Below are positions 43,750 through 57,000 of a stretch of 64,000 bases of DNA, in pieces (position 1 is the stretch's first letter; each line of letters opens with the position of its first letter). Position numbers and translations under genes: made by a program. The stretch comes from Synchiropus splendidus (Eukaryota; Chordata; Actinopteri; Syngnathiformes; Callionymidae). The notes beneath the pieces are model-generated. The model was not told where the DNA came from. It did no database searches and saw only the letters and a list, made by a program, of their open reading frames with translations. Location of the stretch: the NCBI RefSeq assembly GCF_027744825.2, contig NC_071335.1, positions 11,737,001 to 11,801,000 on the forward strand, given 5' to 3'.

Positions 43750-44360
43750 TACGTCATTTAACCTTAAGGCGCCAGAGTTTTTTCAATGAAATATTGAGCT
43801 TTGACTTCACTATTTTAAAAGGCCGTAGCTTGAAAACACAGAGATGAAAAAGAAGAATGTAGAGTGCGACCCAAAGTTTGGGAATGGAGGAAATGATCAC
43901 ATCTAGCTTGTATATTATGGCGTCACCATAACTTATACAGCCGTTTATCTGATCCACAGGTGATATTCTTCCTCCTCTCTCAAGCAACAATGATGATGGC
44001 TGGGTATGTGGGGACCAATAATACCACTTCTGGTAATTGTACTGCATTTTCGCTTGCAGTTTCTAGTGCTTCTGCAGCCATCTACTCTCTATATTTTCTT
44101 TGTTTTTTTTTTACATTCCCGTGACCTCCGTTAGTGTTCCGACCAATTGGCCCCAGAGTGTCTTACTTACGGACCGTCACAGCAAACAGACGCACTTGTC
44201 AGTGCACTCCGATGAAGCGCTGCCCACCACTTACCATTTCACTGTCACTGTATGACTCATCTGAATCAAAATCTGTCAAATTCGCTCTCTTGCTCTCCGT
44301 CGGCCCCCGAATGGTAACTACAGTTGCCCCTGTCTCTGCAAATTCAGGTTGTATTCAGTC
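43750..44360 (-). mobile_element. Candidate DNA transposon remnant, perhaps piggyBac-like
   Basis: On the minus strand a short frame reads RANLTDFDSDESYSDSE and stops, then an unrelated Tyr/Ile-rich frame follows (43754-44047). Acidic DSDE-rich starts occur in piggyBac-type transposases. On the plus strand the left edge reads TTTAACCTTAAGGCGCCAGA, which contains TTAA, the piggyBac target. No matching inverted end was found. Weak assignment; it could also be an unclassified repeat. Confidence 0.28.
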
Positions 44361-46890
44361 TACTTCTAAACTGTGGAGTACCGTATTTATTGACCTAAGC
44401 TTAGGCCTGTTATGCCTTTATCTCGAGGGTTATCAAGATGAAACATCACGTTCACGTGAAGTGAAGTGTGAAACGATACTGTTCAGCCATTTCATAGTGA
44501 TTCAGAATGAGCCAACACATACTGTTCTGCACGATTTGCCTGCTGATTCATGTGGTAGCATGAGTTAGCATGTTCATGGAGCCCTGTAAAGATCATGGCG
44601 TGCGCTGTAGAAATACCTCCACCATGGTGTTGACAGACTTTACAGAGCAGCATGTAGCTTCAGGCACTGAAGTGTTTGCAGCCTCACGCTGAATGAGGCG
44701 GTGCTTTACTCTATCACATGTCCTGAGACCACGTGCGGCCAGCGAGAGATACATTATCAATAGCTTGATATCACATCTGGAACCACCACCTTTATGTGGT
44801 CACCTACTCTGTAGGACCACACACTCATTTCGATGGTTTGCTGTGGTGTCTGTGATCCATTCATTAAATTAACTCGCATTTATTTATTTATTTTTATTGG
44901 TATGTTGGTTGCGTTTCCAGATATTAGCAAAACCAAGTATGTCGTCACCTGTTCTGCTAAATGTATTTCTCCATGACTCTTACATCCTGATGTCCCAACA
45001 TGTCCAGGAAGGACCAAGCGTGGGTGGTCTTATCTGCCATTGATAACACCCTGCCATCCCTCCACTTGTCCAGTTCAAAGCAGGTACACGACGGACATCT
45101 TAATCTTATCACGGCTCATACTTGCGCTGGTATGTACCGCAAAGTAAAGCACGCCTGCAGTCGTTGAGTATCAGGTGTGAGCTAACCAAATTGAACTCTG
45201 GATTTACTCCGAATTTATCATGGCCTTTACATAAAACTACAATACCTAAGGTCAAAGTATTATCTCCCAACCTGCCAACAGCAGTATTAATATCAGCCCT
45301 TTATCTACATCCAAACCAGGAGTGAACAAGCTGGCGACGCCCACATGGATTGGAACAAATTAGGATGTGGTCAAATCAAATGCTGTGACTCATGGGTGTG
45401 TGGTTTTATAGTTCAATGAGTTCAATCTACGTGAAGACAAGCGAAGCCAACACTGCCCTTCTGTGGCAGAGGTGGACAGAGCTCCAAGTGTTTGGGATTA
45501 AAGGAGTGTAATCTCCACCCAGACGGCTGAAGAACTGAAGCCCTCAGTGAAAATTCCTGCTCAGACACTAGCACCTCTACTTGCTCCTCGGTTTGGAGCA
45601 GGTCACCAGACTTACTTGAGCCAACAGACACAAGGAACAAGTGCAAACTGGATTACAGAGACAAGCTGAATGCTGTTGTATTGTTATTTATAAAGAGTCA
45701 GATATGCGTTAATACCAGTGTTAGACCAGGAAATCTACAGATGCTTTTTGATCTTGCATCGGAGGAGGGAGACTTGAGAGGATAAGACTCCCACCAGCCA
45801 CATGCTTTAATCTCCTTGAAAAGGTACTCCACAGGAGGGACTTGCTTCCAAGCACAGGTAAATATAGATAGATATAATGGTTTAAAAAAAAAGACTGAGA
45901 AATCTCTACACTACAGTGGAGCAGATAAGGGACTAAATGAGTGAACAATTATGGTTGACCTATATATCTGGGGGCTAGTGGCCAAAATCAAATGTATAAA
46001 ATATAATAGCTAAGGTGAAAAGAAATGAAAATATTCTTCTTCTTTCTGCTCCTTTTAAAGCTCTCCAACAAATAAGATCTATATGGGTCTTGTTATTTGA
46101 GTTACTGGAATTAAATGAGATAATACTCAAGATTTTCCGCAAAACTTTCCGCTGCAAAAAACATGCATTGGCCTCACGTGAAAGAACCAAATGTTCTAGA
46201 CGATAAACAGCAATGATAAATTGCATTAACTAAACCCAGACAACTACAAACATAACCATAAAAGACTCTAAAATCGGATGAGATATAATCACTAATAAAA
46301 TCAGCCGAGTGACTGGATAAAAGCCAAAGGGTGCGAGTGTGTCTCAAGACGGTGAACAACCCCATGGTGCGTCTCCAGCTGAAGTAGAAGCGCTTGTGTT
46401 GGCTTTATCACGTCTTGGCACCAGAGGAACCCACACTTCCAGTAACCACCTGTTAAAGGTCCCATTCACTGATCTATTTTCTCCAAACTAACCATGAAGC
46501 CAGATGGGTTTCCTACCAGTTGGACATGCCAGGATCTTTCTCACTGTTTACAAACTACAAGCCGATCAAAATATAGTGGTTTTAAAAATAATTTATTCCC
46601 ATCAAATGTGTTGCATTCTCTGGTTACACATGACAAAAGGTGCATTTACACACACTGTACACAAAAAAAATACTGACTCCACTCCTCTACTTCTGAGCAA
46701 TGCTTCTTGTTTTGCTAAAAACATCAATACATTCATACAATACGTCTGACCTGGTAGCACCATCTTGTTCTAGCACACACACAGAAAGTTTAGATAGATG
46801 GAGGAAGTGAGATTCATACATCGTCTATAACTACAGATCAAAACAAGCACAAAAACAGTTCATCTAAAGATGTCTGATTCACTTCTTTTT

Positions 46891-47755
46891 TTAAAAGGGA
46901 ACCGGTCCGTAATAGGCAGTGTAGGCGGCAACAATCCCCTCCGTGTCGGCCATTTCGTCACAGGCCACGTTCAGCTCACACACCTCTTTCAGGCTACAGG
47001 ACGAGAAAGCAAACACCAGAGTCAGATGACAGTGACAGTTGGAAGCGATTTGAAATCACTGAAGGCGAATCTTGGCACGCAAACCTTTCAATCTGGAGAG
47101 GTGTCAGCTCTCCCCCGGGAGCTCTTCTTGTCCTGAGGAGGACAGCTGCCAGGTCTCTCTTCATGACCACTTCAGTGGCTGGGAGAACATCAGAAGATGA
47201 GACAAACAGATGATGGATCCAAGAAGGTTATGGTGCTCACCCTCAGTGCTGGCTGACTCTGATGAGGAGGACGAGGAAGATGAAGATGAAGAGGAAGATG
47301 ATGAAGAGTCAGATCCATTGGAGTCAGAGGAGTCTGACTCGGAGGATTCTGAGGATTCTGATGACTCTGAGGACTCTGAAGATTCAGATGACTCTGAGGA
47401 CTCTGAGGACTGTGAAGAGTCAGACTCAGAGTTGGAGTCAGAATCAGACGCTGAGTCGGACGCGGAAGAAGAGGCTGAATCTGACTCTGAAGAGGAGGAA
47501 GAATCAGAGTCAGAGTCGCCAGCAGCAGGGTCGGCGGCGGCGCCAGTCGCAGGGTCGGCGGCGGGGTCAGCAGCAGGGTCAGCATCCACAGATGTGTCAG
47601 CAGCGTCGTCAGTGATGACCTCAGGCTCAATCGCTGGAGAGAAGACACCATCATCTGTCCTGATGGACTGACACATCAAAGAGATTTCCCTCACCTCCCA
47701 TGGACCAGCACACGGAGAGCAGAGCGCAGATGGCGAGGAGAGTCAAGGTCTTCAT
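46891..47755 (-). CDS. bglap: Osteocalcin (bone Gla protein) with long acidic propeptide, OC2 type
   Basis: Vitamin-K-dependent calcium-binding protein of bone and scale matrix. Four exons: 47755-47695, 47633-47241, 47178-47085, 46993-46891 (216 residues). Signal peptide [20 protein letters not shown]. Exon 2 encodes about 130 residues of Ala/Asp/Pro repeats, then Ser/Asp/Glu repeats with a run of (SSE) units and a 16-residue serine stretch. A furin-type site RTRR ends the propeptide. The mature 46-residue Gla domain begins [12 protein letters not shown] and contains [22 protein letters not shown] and the end YYGPVPF. Three glutamates at mature positions 12, 16 and 19 have the same spacing as the human Gla residues 17, 21 and 24. 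The disulfide pair is Cys18-Cys24. The long acidic propeptide marks the fish OC2 form. The TATA box is upstream at 47848. Confidence 0.96.
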
Positions 47756-47847
47756 GATGTGTTGGAGTTCGAGTCCTTCTCTAGTGAGCAAACGATGCTT
47801 TCTCTTAGTTGAACTGCTCTGCTTCTTGCTCCCAAAATCATGGTCAA

Positions 47848-47853
47848 TATATA
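47848..47853 (-). promoter_or_regulatory. bglap TATA box
   Basis: Minus-strand TATATA inside AGTATATATTGACC lies 93 bases upstream of the bglap ATG, a suitable distance for a short 5' UTR. Osteocalcin genes typically have TATA promoters. Runx sites were not clearly found. Confidence 0.6.
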
Positions 47854-49234
47854 CTGTTGTCCACCTCCACTGTCTGGCCAGACCCACACCAAGGCTCGGC
47901 CTGCGATTGGCTACTGGATTGGATGTCAATGTTTTCGATTCCACCAGTCGTGAAAACTCCCAACAAACTCCTACGCAGCCCTGGCACCGCGTCCAAAAAA
48001 CCTCATTCACCCAGAACCGTCTTCTGTGTTTGGTGCCGTGTACAGACATGACCATCACATACACAGCTCAGGCATATAAATGTGGCAAGAGATTCCTGGT
48101 TCCATTCCAACAATCAAAAACATGCACAGAGGTGGATAACTGTGACGCGGTTATTAGCAGTGTATAATCCTATACATATGAGCTGACACCTGAGCTTTAA
48201 ATTCACGTCTCCCCAGATCAGAACTTCAAGCCACGACTTCCTAGTTCAGCTACAAATCACATGTAAATGACAGCTCTATAAAACATACAGTGCGACCCAT
48301 TGTTCTGTTAAACATGTCACTTCGCCCAGCACTGCTCAGCTGCTCTTTGCCCCAGATGTGTTCCGCCTCCCCCTCAAACCCCAAACCATAGCCTGAGTCC
48401 ACCACAAGCTACTAATCGGGTGACACGGACCAGCAGCGAGCCTCATTATGCGACAGAGTTTAATTAGAATGTTGCCGTGTCCCGCCAGAACCGCAGTCAG
48501 TCACTATTTGGAGATCCATGTCGGCCCAGAGCCTTGGCCGTCTTCAGCTGCCACCAGGGCTCTACGGAGCCCCAACAAACCCAGCCTGGCTGAGTGCATT
48601 TCTGAAAACATATGGCCAAATTTATCCAACCATGATGCCTTGGACGTCCGCTGATACAAATGTGGCTTTGGATACGGACTCGACAGTGCAAGATATGGTT
48701 CAAATGTGAAGCCAGCTGCGGTTGAGAGATGGTATTTGGAGGATAAACGTTAACCTCAAGTATATTCCAACTTAAATAGAGAAGCGAAGAATCCCCCACA
48801 AAAATCACTTCATATATATCTCAAAGATTCCAGCAGCAGCGTTGCACTTGGGCCTTTCTTTTTTTCTATGCTGTTATTCCTTCTCCAGAATTTGTTTTGG
48901 AATATGGGATGTGTAATTTCAGCGTCTGGTGCTGTGTCCATTTTTGTGACTATGAGAAGAGATATTGTTTTTCAGATGCAAAATACAGATAAAACAGCAA
49001 AGAAAAGAAATGATGCATTGATTTCTGCAGAAGATGTTGTGCGTGGGGTGGATTTATTAATCTAAAACACTTGGCTATGCTATGACATTCATGAAGACAA
49101 CGCAACAATTTAAGGAATAATATTTATAGAATATTATTAAGAATTCTGAAATTTGCACTTGGACATGTCAACAGTGATCCTTGGTGTCCTGTCATGTTCC
49201 TGCCTATTTTAAACTCCTCACTAGTATTCCTGTT

Positions 49235-50065
49235 CCCAAGAAGGCCAGGATCTGGTCCTCTCCATCACTGCTTCTCACCTGGACTCATTGCAGTTTGCCT
49301 ACAGAGCCAACAGATCTGTGGACGATGCAGTAAACCAGGCCCTTCATTACATTCTGGAGCATCTGGACTCCCCAGGAACCTATGCCAGAATCCTGTTTGT
49401 AGACAGCTCTGCTTTCAACACGATTCTCCTAGCTCTGCTTGAAGACAAGCTTCGCCAGCTCAACGTGCCTGACTCCCTCTGCAGATGGAATACACTTCCT
49501 GACCAGCTGGAGTCAGTGCGTACAGCTGGGGACGACTGTCTCCGACACTCGGACCCTCAACATCGGCTCTCGTCAGGGCTGTGTTCTCTCTCCATGGCTC
49601 TGCTGCACCTCCAGTCACCAGTCACTCAAGTTTGCGGATGACATCACCATCATCGGGCTCATCTCAGATGGAGATGAGTCGGCTTACAGGAGGGAGGTGG
49701 AGCGGCTGGTGTCCTGGTGCAGCCACAACAACCTGGAGCTCAACGCCCAGAAGACAGTGGAGATGGTCACAGACTTCAGGAGAGTCACAGCTCCTCCGAC
49801 CCCTCTCATGTTGGCTGGTTCGCCCATTCCCATTGTGGACTCCTTCTGCTTCCTAGGAAGCACCATCACTGAGGACCTCAAATGGGAGCCAACCATCAGG
49901 TCCTTCATCAGGAAGGCCCAGGAGAGAATGTTCTTCCTGAGGCAGCTATGAAAACTACGACTGCCGACGAAGTTGCTGGTGGAGTTCTACATGGACATCA
50001 CCCAGCTGATCCTCACCTCCTCTAGCACTGTCTGGTACAGCAGCGCCACCTCCAGGGACAATGTT
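49235..50065 (+). mobile_element. Broken reverse transcriptase of a CR1/L2-type LINE
   Basis: Fragments of a non-LTR retrotransposon reverse transcriptase spread over several frames. Recognisable parts: FAYRANRSVDDAVNQALHY, LEHLDSPGTYARILFVD, AFNTILLALLEDKLRQLNVP, SRQGCVLSP, the catalytic FADD box in KFADDITIIGLISDGDESAY, LVSWCSHNNLELNAQKTVEM and FCFLGSTITEDLKWE. Frame changes near 49400-49640 and a stop near 49950 show that it is inactive. Such elements (Rex1/Maui-like) are common in fish. The 5' part and endonuclease are absent. Confidence 0.88.
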
Positions 50066-51382
50066 TTTGTTCATGATTGGACATTATTCCAAAGCACTTA
50101 CCTAGTTGGGGGATCCCCACTGACCATGGCAATAAAGCTGATCAACTCGGCGTCATTTAGTGTTTCGGGTCTTTTATCATGATACACCTGATCACACATA
50201 TGCTTCTTTGAATACGAACATAGGTGCATCCCGATGCGATCCAGAGGTTAAGCAGATAAACCTCTCTTGTTTTGCTTGAAGTAATCGATGCGACTGAATG
50301 GTATAGCAGAGCCTCTGTTATTATCAGTGTTTTATAAGTGTGTACTTCCTGGTGATGACTATGTCCATTCTCTTTTGCTTCAGGTTGTGGCACAGACTTC
50401 CCTTCCAGCTCCTTTTGTTGAGGTGTTTCCAGGACAACCAAGAGACTCTCAGGCATGTCAGGCCAGGGCTCTACTTCCTGGGGCGCAACCTCACTTTACC
50501 GCAGCAGTGGTGCTACTCTGAGCCGCACCAGATCAATGTTTAGGGAGCAAAAATGGATCAGCCTTTTGCCTCAGCTTCCTCTCCAACATGCCTCTCTGCC
50601 TTTGTCTGTTGGGGAAACTCAAGCCCTCCACATAACATTTTGCTACTGAGAATCATTGGGTACGGCTTCTCTCCTTAACCTCTGTAAACCTCTTCACAGG
50701 ATGTCTGAGAGATTCCACCTCAAGGGTCAATTTTTTTTCCTTTCCCGTAACACCATTGTTAGTTGTTAGTGTGAAGAACGATAACAGCACTTATCATTCA
50801 TAATAATATATATTACAAGTTAACAGCCAATAATGGCAAATAAATCACACATTTAGTTTCTGTTATGAATGCATAAACTATGAGGAATGTTTTTATCAAT
50901 ACAAGAGATAAAATAGATGCAAAATGTGTCATTAATGTGCCATCAATCGTGAGTTAACTGAGCTTTAGTGTGATTAAAATTTTAATCTAATAACAGCCCT
51001 AATGCTAAGTAGTTATTTCAGAAGTCTGTATCAAACTGACTATAGCTCTTCGGGTCACGAGGCGACCGTACAGTAGCTTGCAGTTTGGTGACCCCTGCGA
51101 TGCATGAACACCCCCTCACTCTGGCTGCACATACCAGTACACATTCTGCCATAAAAATGACTCCTGGCAAAGTCCAACTCTCACTGAAGACAGTTGGACT
51201 CACTTGAAATATGGACTCTGACACGTCATACAGAGGCTATGAGTATAGCCACCACCGCGGAGGTCACGTGATCGCCATCGTTTATCTGTCTGCTGGCAAA
51301 ATCATTTTGAATACTTTCAGGAAATGCAAATGATGAGTCAAGAAACAGATGGTTTGGTGGCGTCCCTGAGTAGCATCTAGAT

Positions 51383-51865
51383 CAGAGGTGGGCAATTAAA
51401 TTTCCCAAGGGGCCGGGTTATATATTGTGACCGTTGAGAAGGGCCGTCAAACACAAAGAGAGGAGGACAAGAGAAAATTGAAAATAAAAATCATGTGTGA
51501 TTATGAATCTACACTGTAAAAATGAATAGAAACTGTTGGTTTGTTGTGTTTTATTTAATTTAAACCACATTCCATTTAAAGATTGTCAATGTGGCTCATA
51601 CATTTCAAAATTTACTTTCAATTCTGATGTATTTTAAGGGACAAGAAATACTCCTAAAATAGCCAACGGAAAAGATTTAGAAAAATAATTAAGCAAGAAA
51701 GTTATGTTTCAGTTACTTCATAATAAACAAAAAACAATCCATAAGACAAAATGTCAGAGACAACAACAATGTCAGTTTTATAGTTTTGCTCTGACTCCAG
51801 GAGGGCCACATAAATACAGTCAAAGGGCCGCATTTGGCCCCCGGGCCGCACTTTGCCCAGGTCTG
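51383..51865. mobile_element. Non-autonomous hAT-type miniature transposon (complete)
   Basis: 483-bp element with imperfect terminal inverted repeats CAGAGGTGGGCAA on the left and TTGCCCAGGTCTG on the right, flanked on both sides by the 8-bp duplication ATCTAGAT (51375-51382 and 51866-51873). The 8-bp target site and CAG ends are typical of hAT elements. No transposase frame is present. Subterminal GGGCCGGGTT and GGGCCGCATTTGGCCC motifs are typical of fish copies. Confidence 0.9.
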
Positions 51866-54081
51866 ATCTAGATCCACGAAGCTTTTGGAAAAATGTGTGA
51901 CTCTGCTGAGTCTAGTGCTGCAGCTCAGGCTCTGCTGATATTCATTACAATGGGTGTCGCCAAGGTCTAGAACGCTACCGCCTCCTGCTGTCCATATCTC
52001 CTCAACTTAATGTGACTGATATGATTTTAATACATTTCGAATGCTAAAAAAATATCGCACTCTGTATGTAGAAGAAAAGTAGTAACTAGTTAGTAGTATA
52101 TTAACTATAATAAAGTCATTGTTTATGATTCATAACTCCATCAATAGCAAAAAAAAAAGTCAAACATAATTTCAATGGTAGCAAATCATAACAGCCTCTT
52201 ACGATAAGTAGGTATTAGCAATACAATGACAGTTAGTTGAACTGATTCTGACATTCCTGCCAAGTTGTCCGGCGTAGTCGTGTAAAGGGCCATCGCTGAC
52301 CTTGAGTGCACGCAACGAGCTATGTCAAGGTCACGTAAGGCCGGGTCAGTTGGGCTCCCTGGAGCGTGTGACCGTCCAAAACAAGGAAACCTTCACTTAT
52401 CTACCAATCAAATTAGGGCTCGATAAGAGAGTCTTTAGACCCGCACACTTGGTGACCTGATAAAGTTCAGCATCAGCACGTCACTTGAGTCATCGTTTTC
52501 ATATCAGTCGCCTAAGATTGTTGCTAATGTGAGCAAATGAATAGATAAAACCCTGTCGGCCTCTTCGAGAACCTTCAAGCTGCAGTTCACGATAAAGAAA
52601 ACCACTACTCTGAAAGGTTCCGGACTTAAGGTGACTTGAGGGATTTTATGGAAAGCAGTAAAACTGACAAGCTGAAGCTCCCCTGCCTTCTCTTTAATGT
52701 TCCACTGGATAAAAGGGCAATAAATAATGATAACACTTTTACGCCTTTCATTATCAGGGCTGGACCTACTGTGTTTAAAAGATATGAAGTCAGTGGTTTG
52801 GCACCTGATAAAATACGCTTCAGGAATCCCAGTGGCACCCACTGACGGATAACAGATGATTCGAGTTATATAATCGACCTGACAGGGCTCATGAATATAT
52901 ATTTCTGCTCATATATCTGCTTTATGTCTTTTACGTCCTTCAGCCTTTCAAAACACATGATTTTTCAAGCCAATGATGACATGAGGAGAAATAGAGATGA
53001 AAAGTTAAAAAGATAAAAAGGTCGAAAGAGGACAGTAAACAATATGAAAAACAGATTCATGAAGAACAGAAGTTGGAAAGTGAAGACAAAATGCCAGAAC
53101 TAGAAAATGGTTTTAAAAAAAAACCCAAGAAGTTTTGGTCAACAATGAGGAGCACATTGTAAAAAGTAATACACACGTCTCCTTGGGCTTTGTGAAAAGC
53201 TTTTGAAAGGGATCTAAAAGTGTCACTCCGAGGTTCTGATGACGTTTTTATCTTTATATCTTGCTTTGCTTCATCAGCCCTATGATCTGGATCTGACAGC
53301 CTTGCCTTTCTTGAAATCTAAAAAGTGAAAGGGAAGGAGCAGTCACCTCCTGAAGACCCCGTCCCTGCAGCTGTGTTGTGGTAAACAAAGGTCCGTCTGG
53401 CCTCTGACAAACATCCACCTGCCAGGCTTCGGCCCGGTCTGCTCCGTGCATCCGCTCAGCACAACACCACTAATTATACTGAACCCAGTCTGGACCTTGA
53501 AATTCCCTTCTTGCTTCTGGGGCTATTTTTATGACAAGCCAAGGATTTTTTCCTCTGGATGTATGCAGCCATCTGTTATCCTTTCTTTGGATCTTCTATG
53601 ACATTTTTCAGGGCTTTTCTCTTAAATATGCTATTTTATTTAGCGCAGACAAAAAGTCATTGGCCTGCTTTTGACAGGTTTCATTCCTCTGCGGTCCTCA
53701 TCGAGCGGAGGTTTCCACGTCTGTTAATGATTGGCCCTCGCAGACTTGGGTATGACTCATGGACGAGTCATCTCAGCACGACCTTGAGCACGATCCTTGA
53801 GGTTGCTGTGTTGTGGTGGTTGAAAGTGACACAGAAAAACTAACTTTGCCAAATTTCTGCTGCTCACAGACAATGACCCGGACCGCAGACCAAAACAGAC
53901 GAAACATAACATACAGCGATAAATGAGCAGAGACACATGAGACGGCAAAAGAATTCTTTGCATGCTTTACTCAGCGCATGAAGTCAAAGGCTACAAGGCC
54001 AAACACCTGACAGAAATTTCACTGGTACTTTGTTTCCTCATATGAAAGGTTCCCGATTTGTTTTTCATGCTCCATGGAGAC

Positions 54082-57000
54082 CTACAGCTCTGATTTGGGG
54101 GCTTCTTCACTTGTCGCATCCTGAAATATTAAAGGAAAACGTCAACGACATCATAGGTAGATAATATGTACTGTACTGTACTGTACATTCTGTAATCATT
54201 TATCAGCTCTACATAGCTGTCAATGTTTTATCTTATAGTTTCATTGCCATTTCAAAACAAATACAAGAAGTTTTGTATGCGCAGGTGAGCAAATAGCAGA
54301 TTTACTTTAGAATGAACACATCAAAGGACAAGATGAGCAAATAGCAGATTTACTTTAGAATGAACACATCAAAGGACAAGATGAGCAAATAGCAGATTTA
54401 CTTTGGAATGAACACATCAAAGGACAAGATGAGCAAATAGCAGATTTACTTTAGAATGAACACATCAAAGGACAGACGACATACATTACGATGAGTGTAG
54501 GAGGAGGCGTCTCATAAACAGAAATTAAAGGACATTTCTCGTCTGGACCACCAGTCTGGATGTTTCTACCATCAAATAACGGTCATTTATATAATGTTAG
54601 TAATCTGAGCACTAACTGTGTGAAGCGATGAAAACAGGAAGCATGAGGTGAGAGCACCACAAGTGACCCTTTGACTTTAACAGCGGGTCCGAAAAATGAT
54701 AAGATGCTCAACATGTCACTTGTTATTTCTATTATTGTTAGCAGTAAAATGAGCTAACCACATGATTTAGAGCCGTTGGATACAGTCGTTGGAACATGGA
54801 GCATCTGGGAATGTCACTGACCTCACCACGGTGAGATTTTAGGCAGACCCCCTCAACTCATTCATGCGGCCATTATCTCTAACCTCAGTTTGTTTTTCTT
54901 CGATTTCACTGGCTGCCAAACATGCAGCATTGTGTCGTGACAGCAGCTTCGCAACTGAGTCGTGCCCCAACAGGAGTAAAAAATGTTTGCCGGTTTAAAA
55001 ATACCACTAGGAAAATAAACACTGGTGCTTGTTTGACCCAGAATACTCCAGACAGCCTCCCCATCCCACATGGAAAACTGACCCATGGATGGCCAGTAAC
55101 GTTGGCTGGGTTGAGGCAGCGACTGGACCAGGTACTTTACAGTAAACTGTCCATCCATCTCTTTATTCACATCATCTATCGCTCACCTTAAGATCCCCCT
55201 GCAGGAACGAGTGGCAAAACTCTCTCACACGCTCAGCCGTAATTTCACCAGCAGGCATGAGCCACTTCTTGTCCGACTCCCCGTCGTAGATGCCCACTCT
55301 TGGGAGGCTCTTGGAGTCCAGGCCAAAGTAGCCCAACGCCTTGAAGTTGGACTGAGCTGAGCCATTGATCACCACAAACAGAAACTGAGGACAGATTCAG
55401 TGAAGTTTTACTCATCCAAATTGTGGGGAAGGTCACCAGCTAAAACCTGCTATCATTTTCTCACCTTGCCTGTAAACTCAGGGGCCAGAGCCCCCAGCTG
55501 CTTCTTGAGGACTGAAAACTCTTTACTGCCCCTGTTGGCAAAGAGCAGCACATGCACCTTCACCGCCGAGTTAAAGAGGCCCACTGCGGTCTGTCAGAGG
55601 AGGAAATCAGAGTGAACTCGGATGAGAGGGATGAGAGGGATGAGACGGCGTACGTACCACTTGGTTGTACTCGGTGATGTACCGGACCTCATTGATGGTG
55701 AAAAAATTCACAAGACCATCTGTTTCTACCTTCTTAGCCTCAGCAACCACAAGATTCTCCCGATAGTTGTCGGCCTGCAGCAGACACGATGGCTGCAGTT
55801 CAGTTGCGGAGCTACGTCAATACCAATGGAGATGAGACTGACCTTTCTGAAAAGTGTGATGGTGTCGGAGGCGATGCCGTACTCAACCCAAACCTCTTTC
55901 TCTGAGCAGATGGCTACAGGGACGGACTGGACTTTCTGTGCCGCTGCCACCAGCTCTTTGTAGCTGGAGCTCTCCTCTCCCTGGGAGAAACTGATGCTCA
56001 GAACAATGGCGTGAAAAGTGTGTTATCCATTCATACCTCAATCACACACACAACACCTGGGGCAGAGTGATGCAAACGTGGCTGCCAATATACTGCCTTA
56101 CACCTTACTTACACGAGGTGGGTCAGGTGTCTTGCCTAAGGTCACCGTGACAGCCACTAGCAACCATTATAAATGATCCCATGCTGGTGCTCTCACTTTC
56201 ATTCACTGTGTTTCACCTTTAAAATGGTGCACCTTTGATCTGATCTGAAGGATTTACGCAGAAATTGTTTTAATATATTACATTTTTTAATATATTAAAT
56301 AATCTGACCATGCTGAAGCAGATCAGGAACTAGATGTTTAAATTGGTGCCTGGAGGTGTTTGTGAGCTGTAAAGAGAAAGTCTTAACTCAAAGAATAACT
56401 TCAAGAAGTCGGCTCAACTACACACAGTACAGTCCTCCATCAGTGTGAGGTCATTTACATTGTTGCCCTCAGCGAGGATCAGAGAGACCAGTGTCGGATT
56501 TGTGGATATTCATCTCATGTCTCCATTCATTTCATAGAGCGATTCAAAAAAAGGGTAGACTGGTCTGGTCCGTCCTCTTCTTGGCTAAATGAAGTGCTTA
56601 CTCGATGAATGATCGCCTCATAGAGGCAGCAGCTCGTCCTCGTACATGACCTTCATTAAAATATGATATTGACTGTAGATTATCGTCAAGTGAACCAATG
56701 AAAGGAGACCAAAGTACTAACCGAGATTGTTATTTCTTTAATGACTTTATTGCTTTTGTTTTTGCTCCCTGGATTATGTCATCATTCTTACATGAATGTT
56801 TACCCAGGGAGCTGGTTTTGGTAACACACCAACCCTCCTTATTATTTGGCAGCCGACAGTGTTTTCACCCAGTATGAGTCACAGCAGATTTATTTTGGTC
56901 TCTTTTGCACTGTGCATCATCTTTGAAGCATTTTCTTATCCACCCTGTTTCCTCCCTGCACTTGCCTGAACTCTCTGTTTACGCCTGTTGACACGGGGGT

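Larger units (their letters stand above)
42315..46890. other. Intergenic region between convergent slc34a2 and bglap
   Basis: The first about 430 bases are slc34a2 3' UTR ending near AATAAA at 42728. The right end is bglap 3' UTR, with a minus-strand AATAAA at 46592-46597. Between lie a TA microsatellite and a candidate transposon remnant (listed separately). The rest has no recognised gene. Confidence 0.6.
47756..54081. other. Intergenic region between bglap (upstream side) and erp27 3' end
   Basis: Contains the bglap promoter at the left, a LINE fragment and a complete hAT miniature element (listed separately). A minus-strand AATAAA at 53635-53640 may be the erp27 polyadenylation signal, 440 bases past its stop. 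No other gene is supported; open frames at 48448-48810 and 50288-50649 lack homology. Confidence 0.6.

Noticed and set aside
44134..44568. 144-codon plus-strand frame
   Set aside because: Starts without ATG, overlaps repeat-like sequence and has no family resemblance.
47210..47671. Acidic 153-codon frame on the plus strand opposite bglap exon 2
   Set aside because: Shadow of the Ser/Glu repeat coding on the minus strand, where splice sites, signal peptide and Gla domain prove the gene.
54287..54475. Possible CRISPR-like array
   Set aside because: The 48-base units are directly adjacent with no spacers, in a fish intron; it is a minisatellite.
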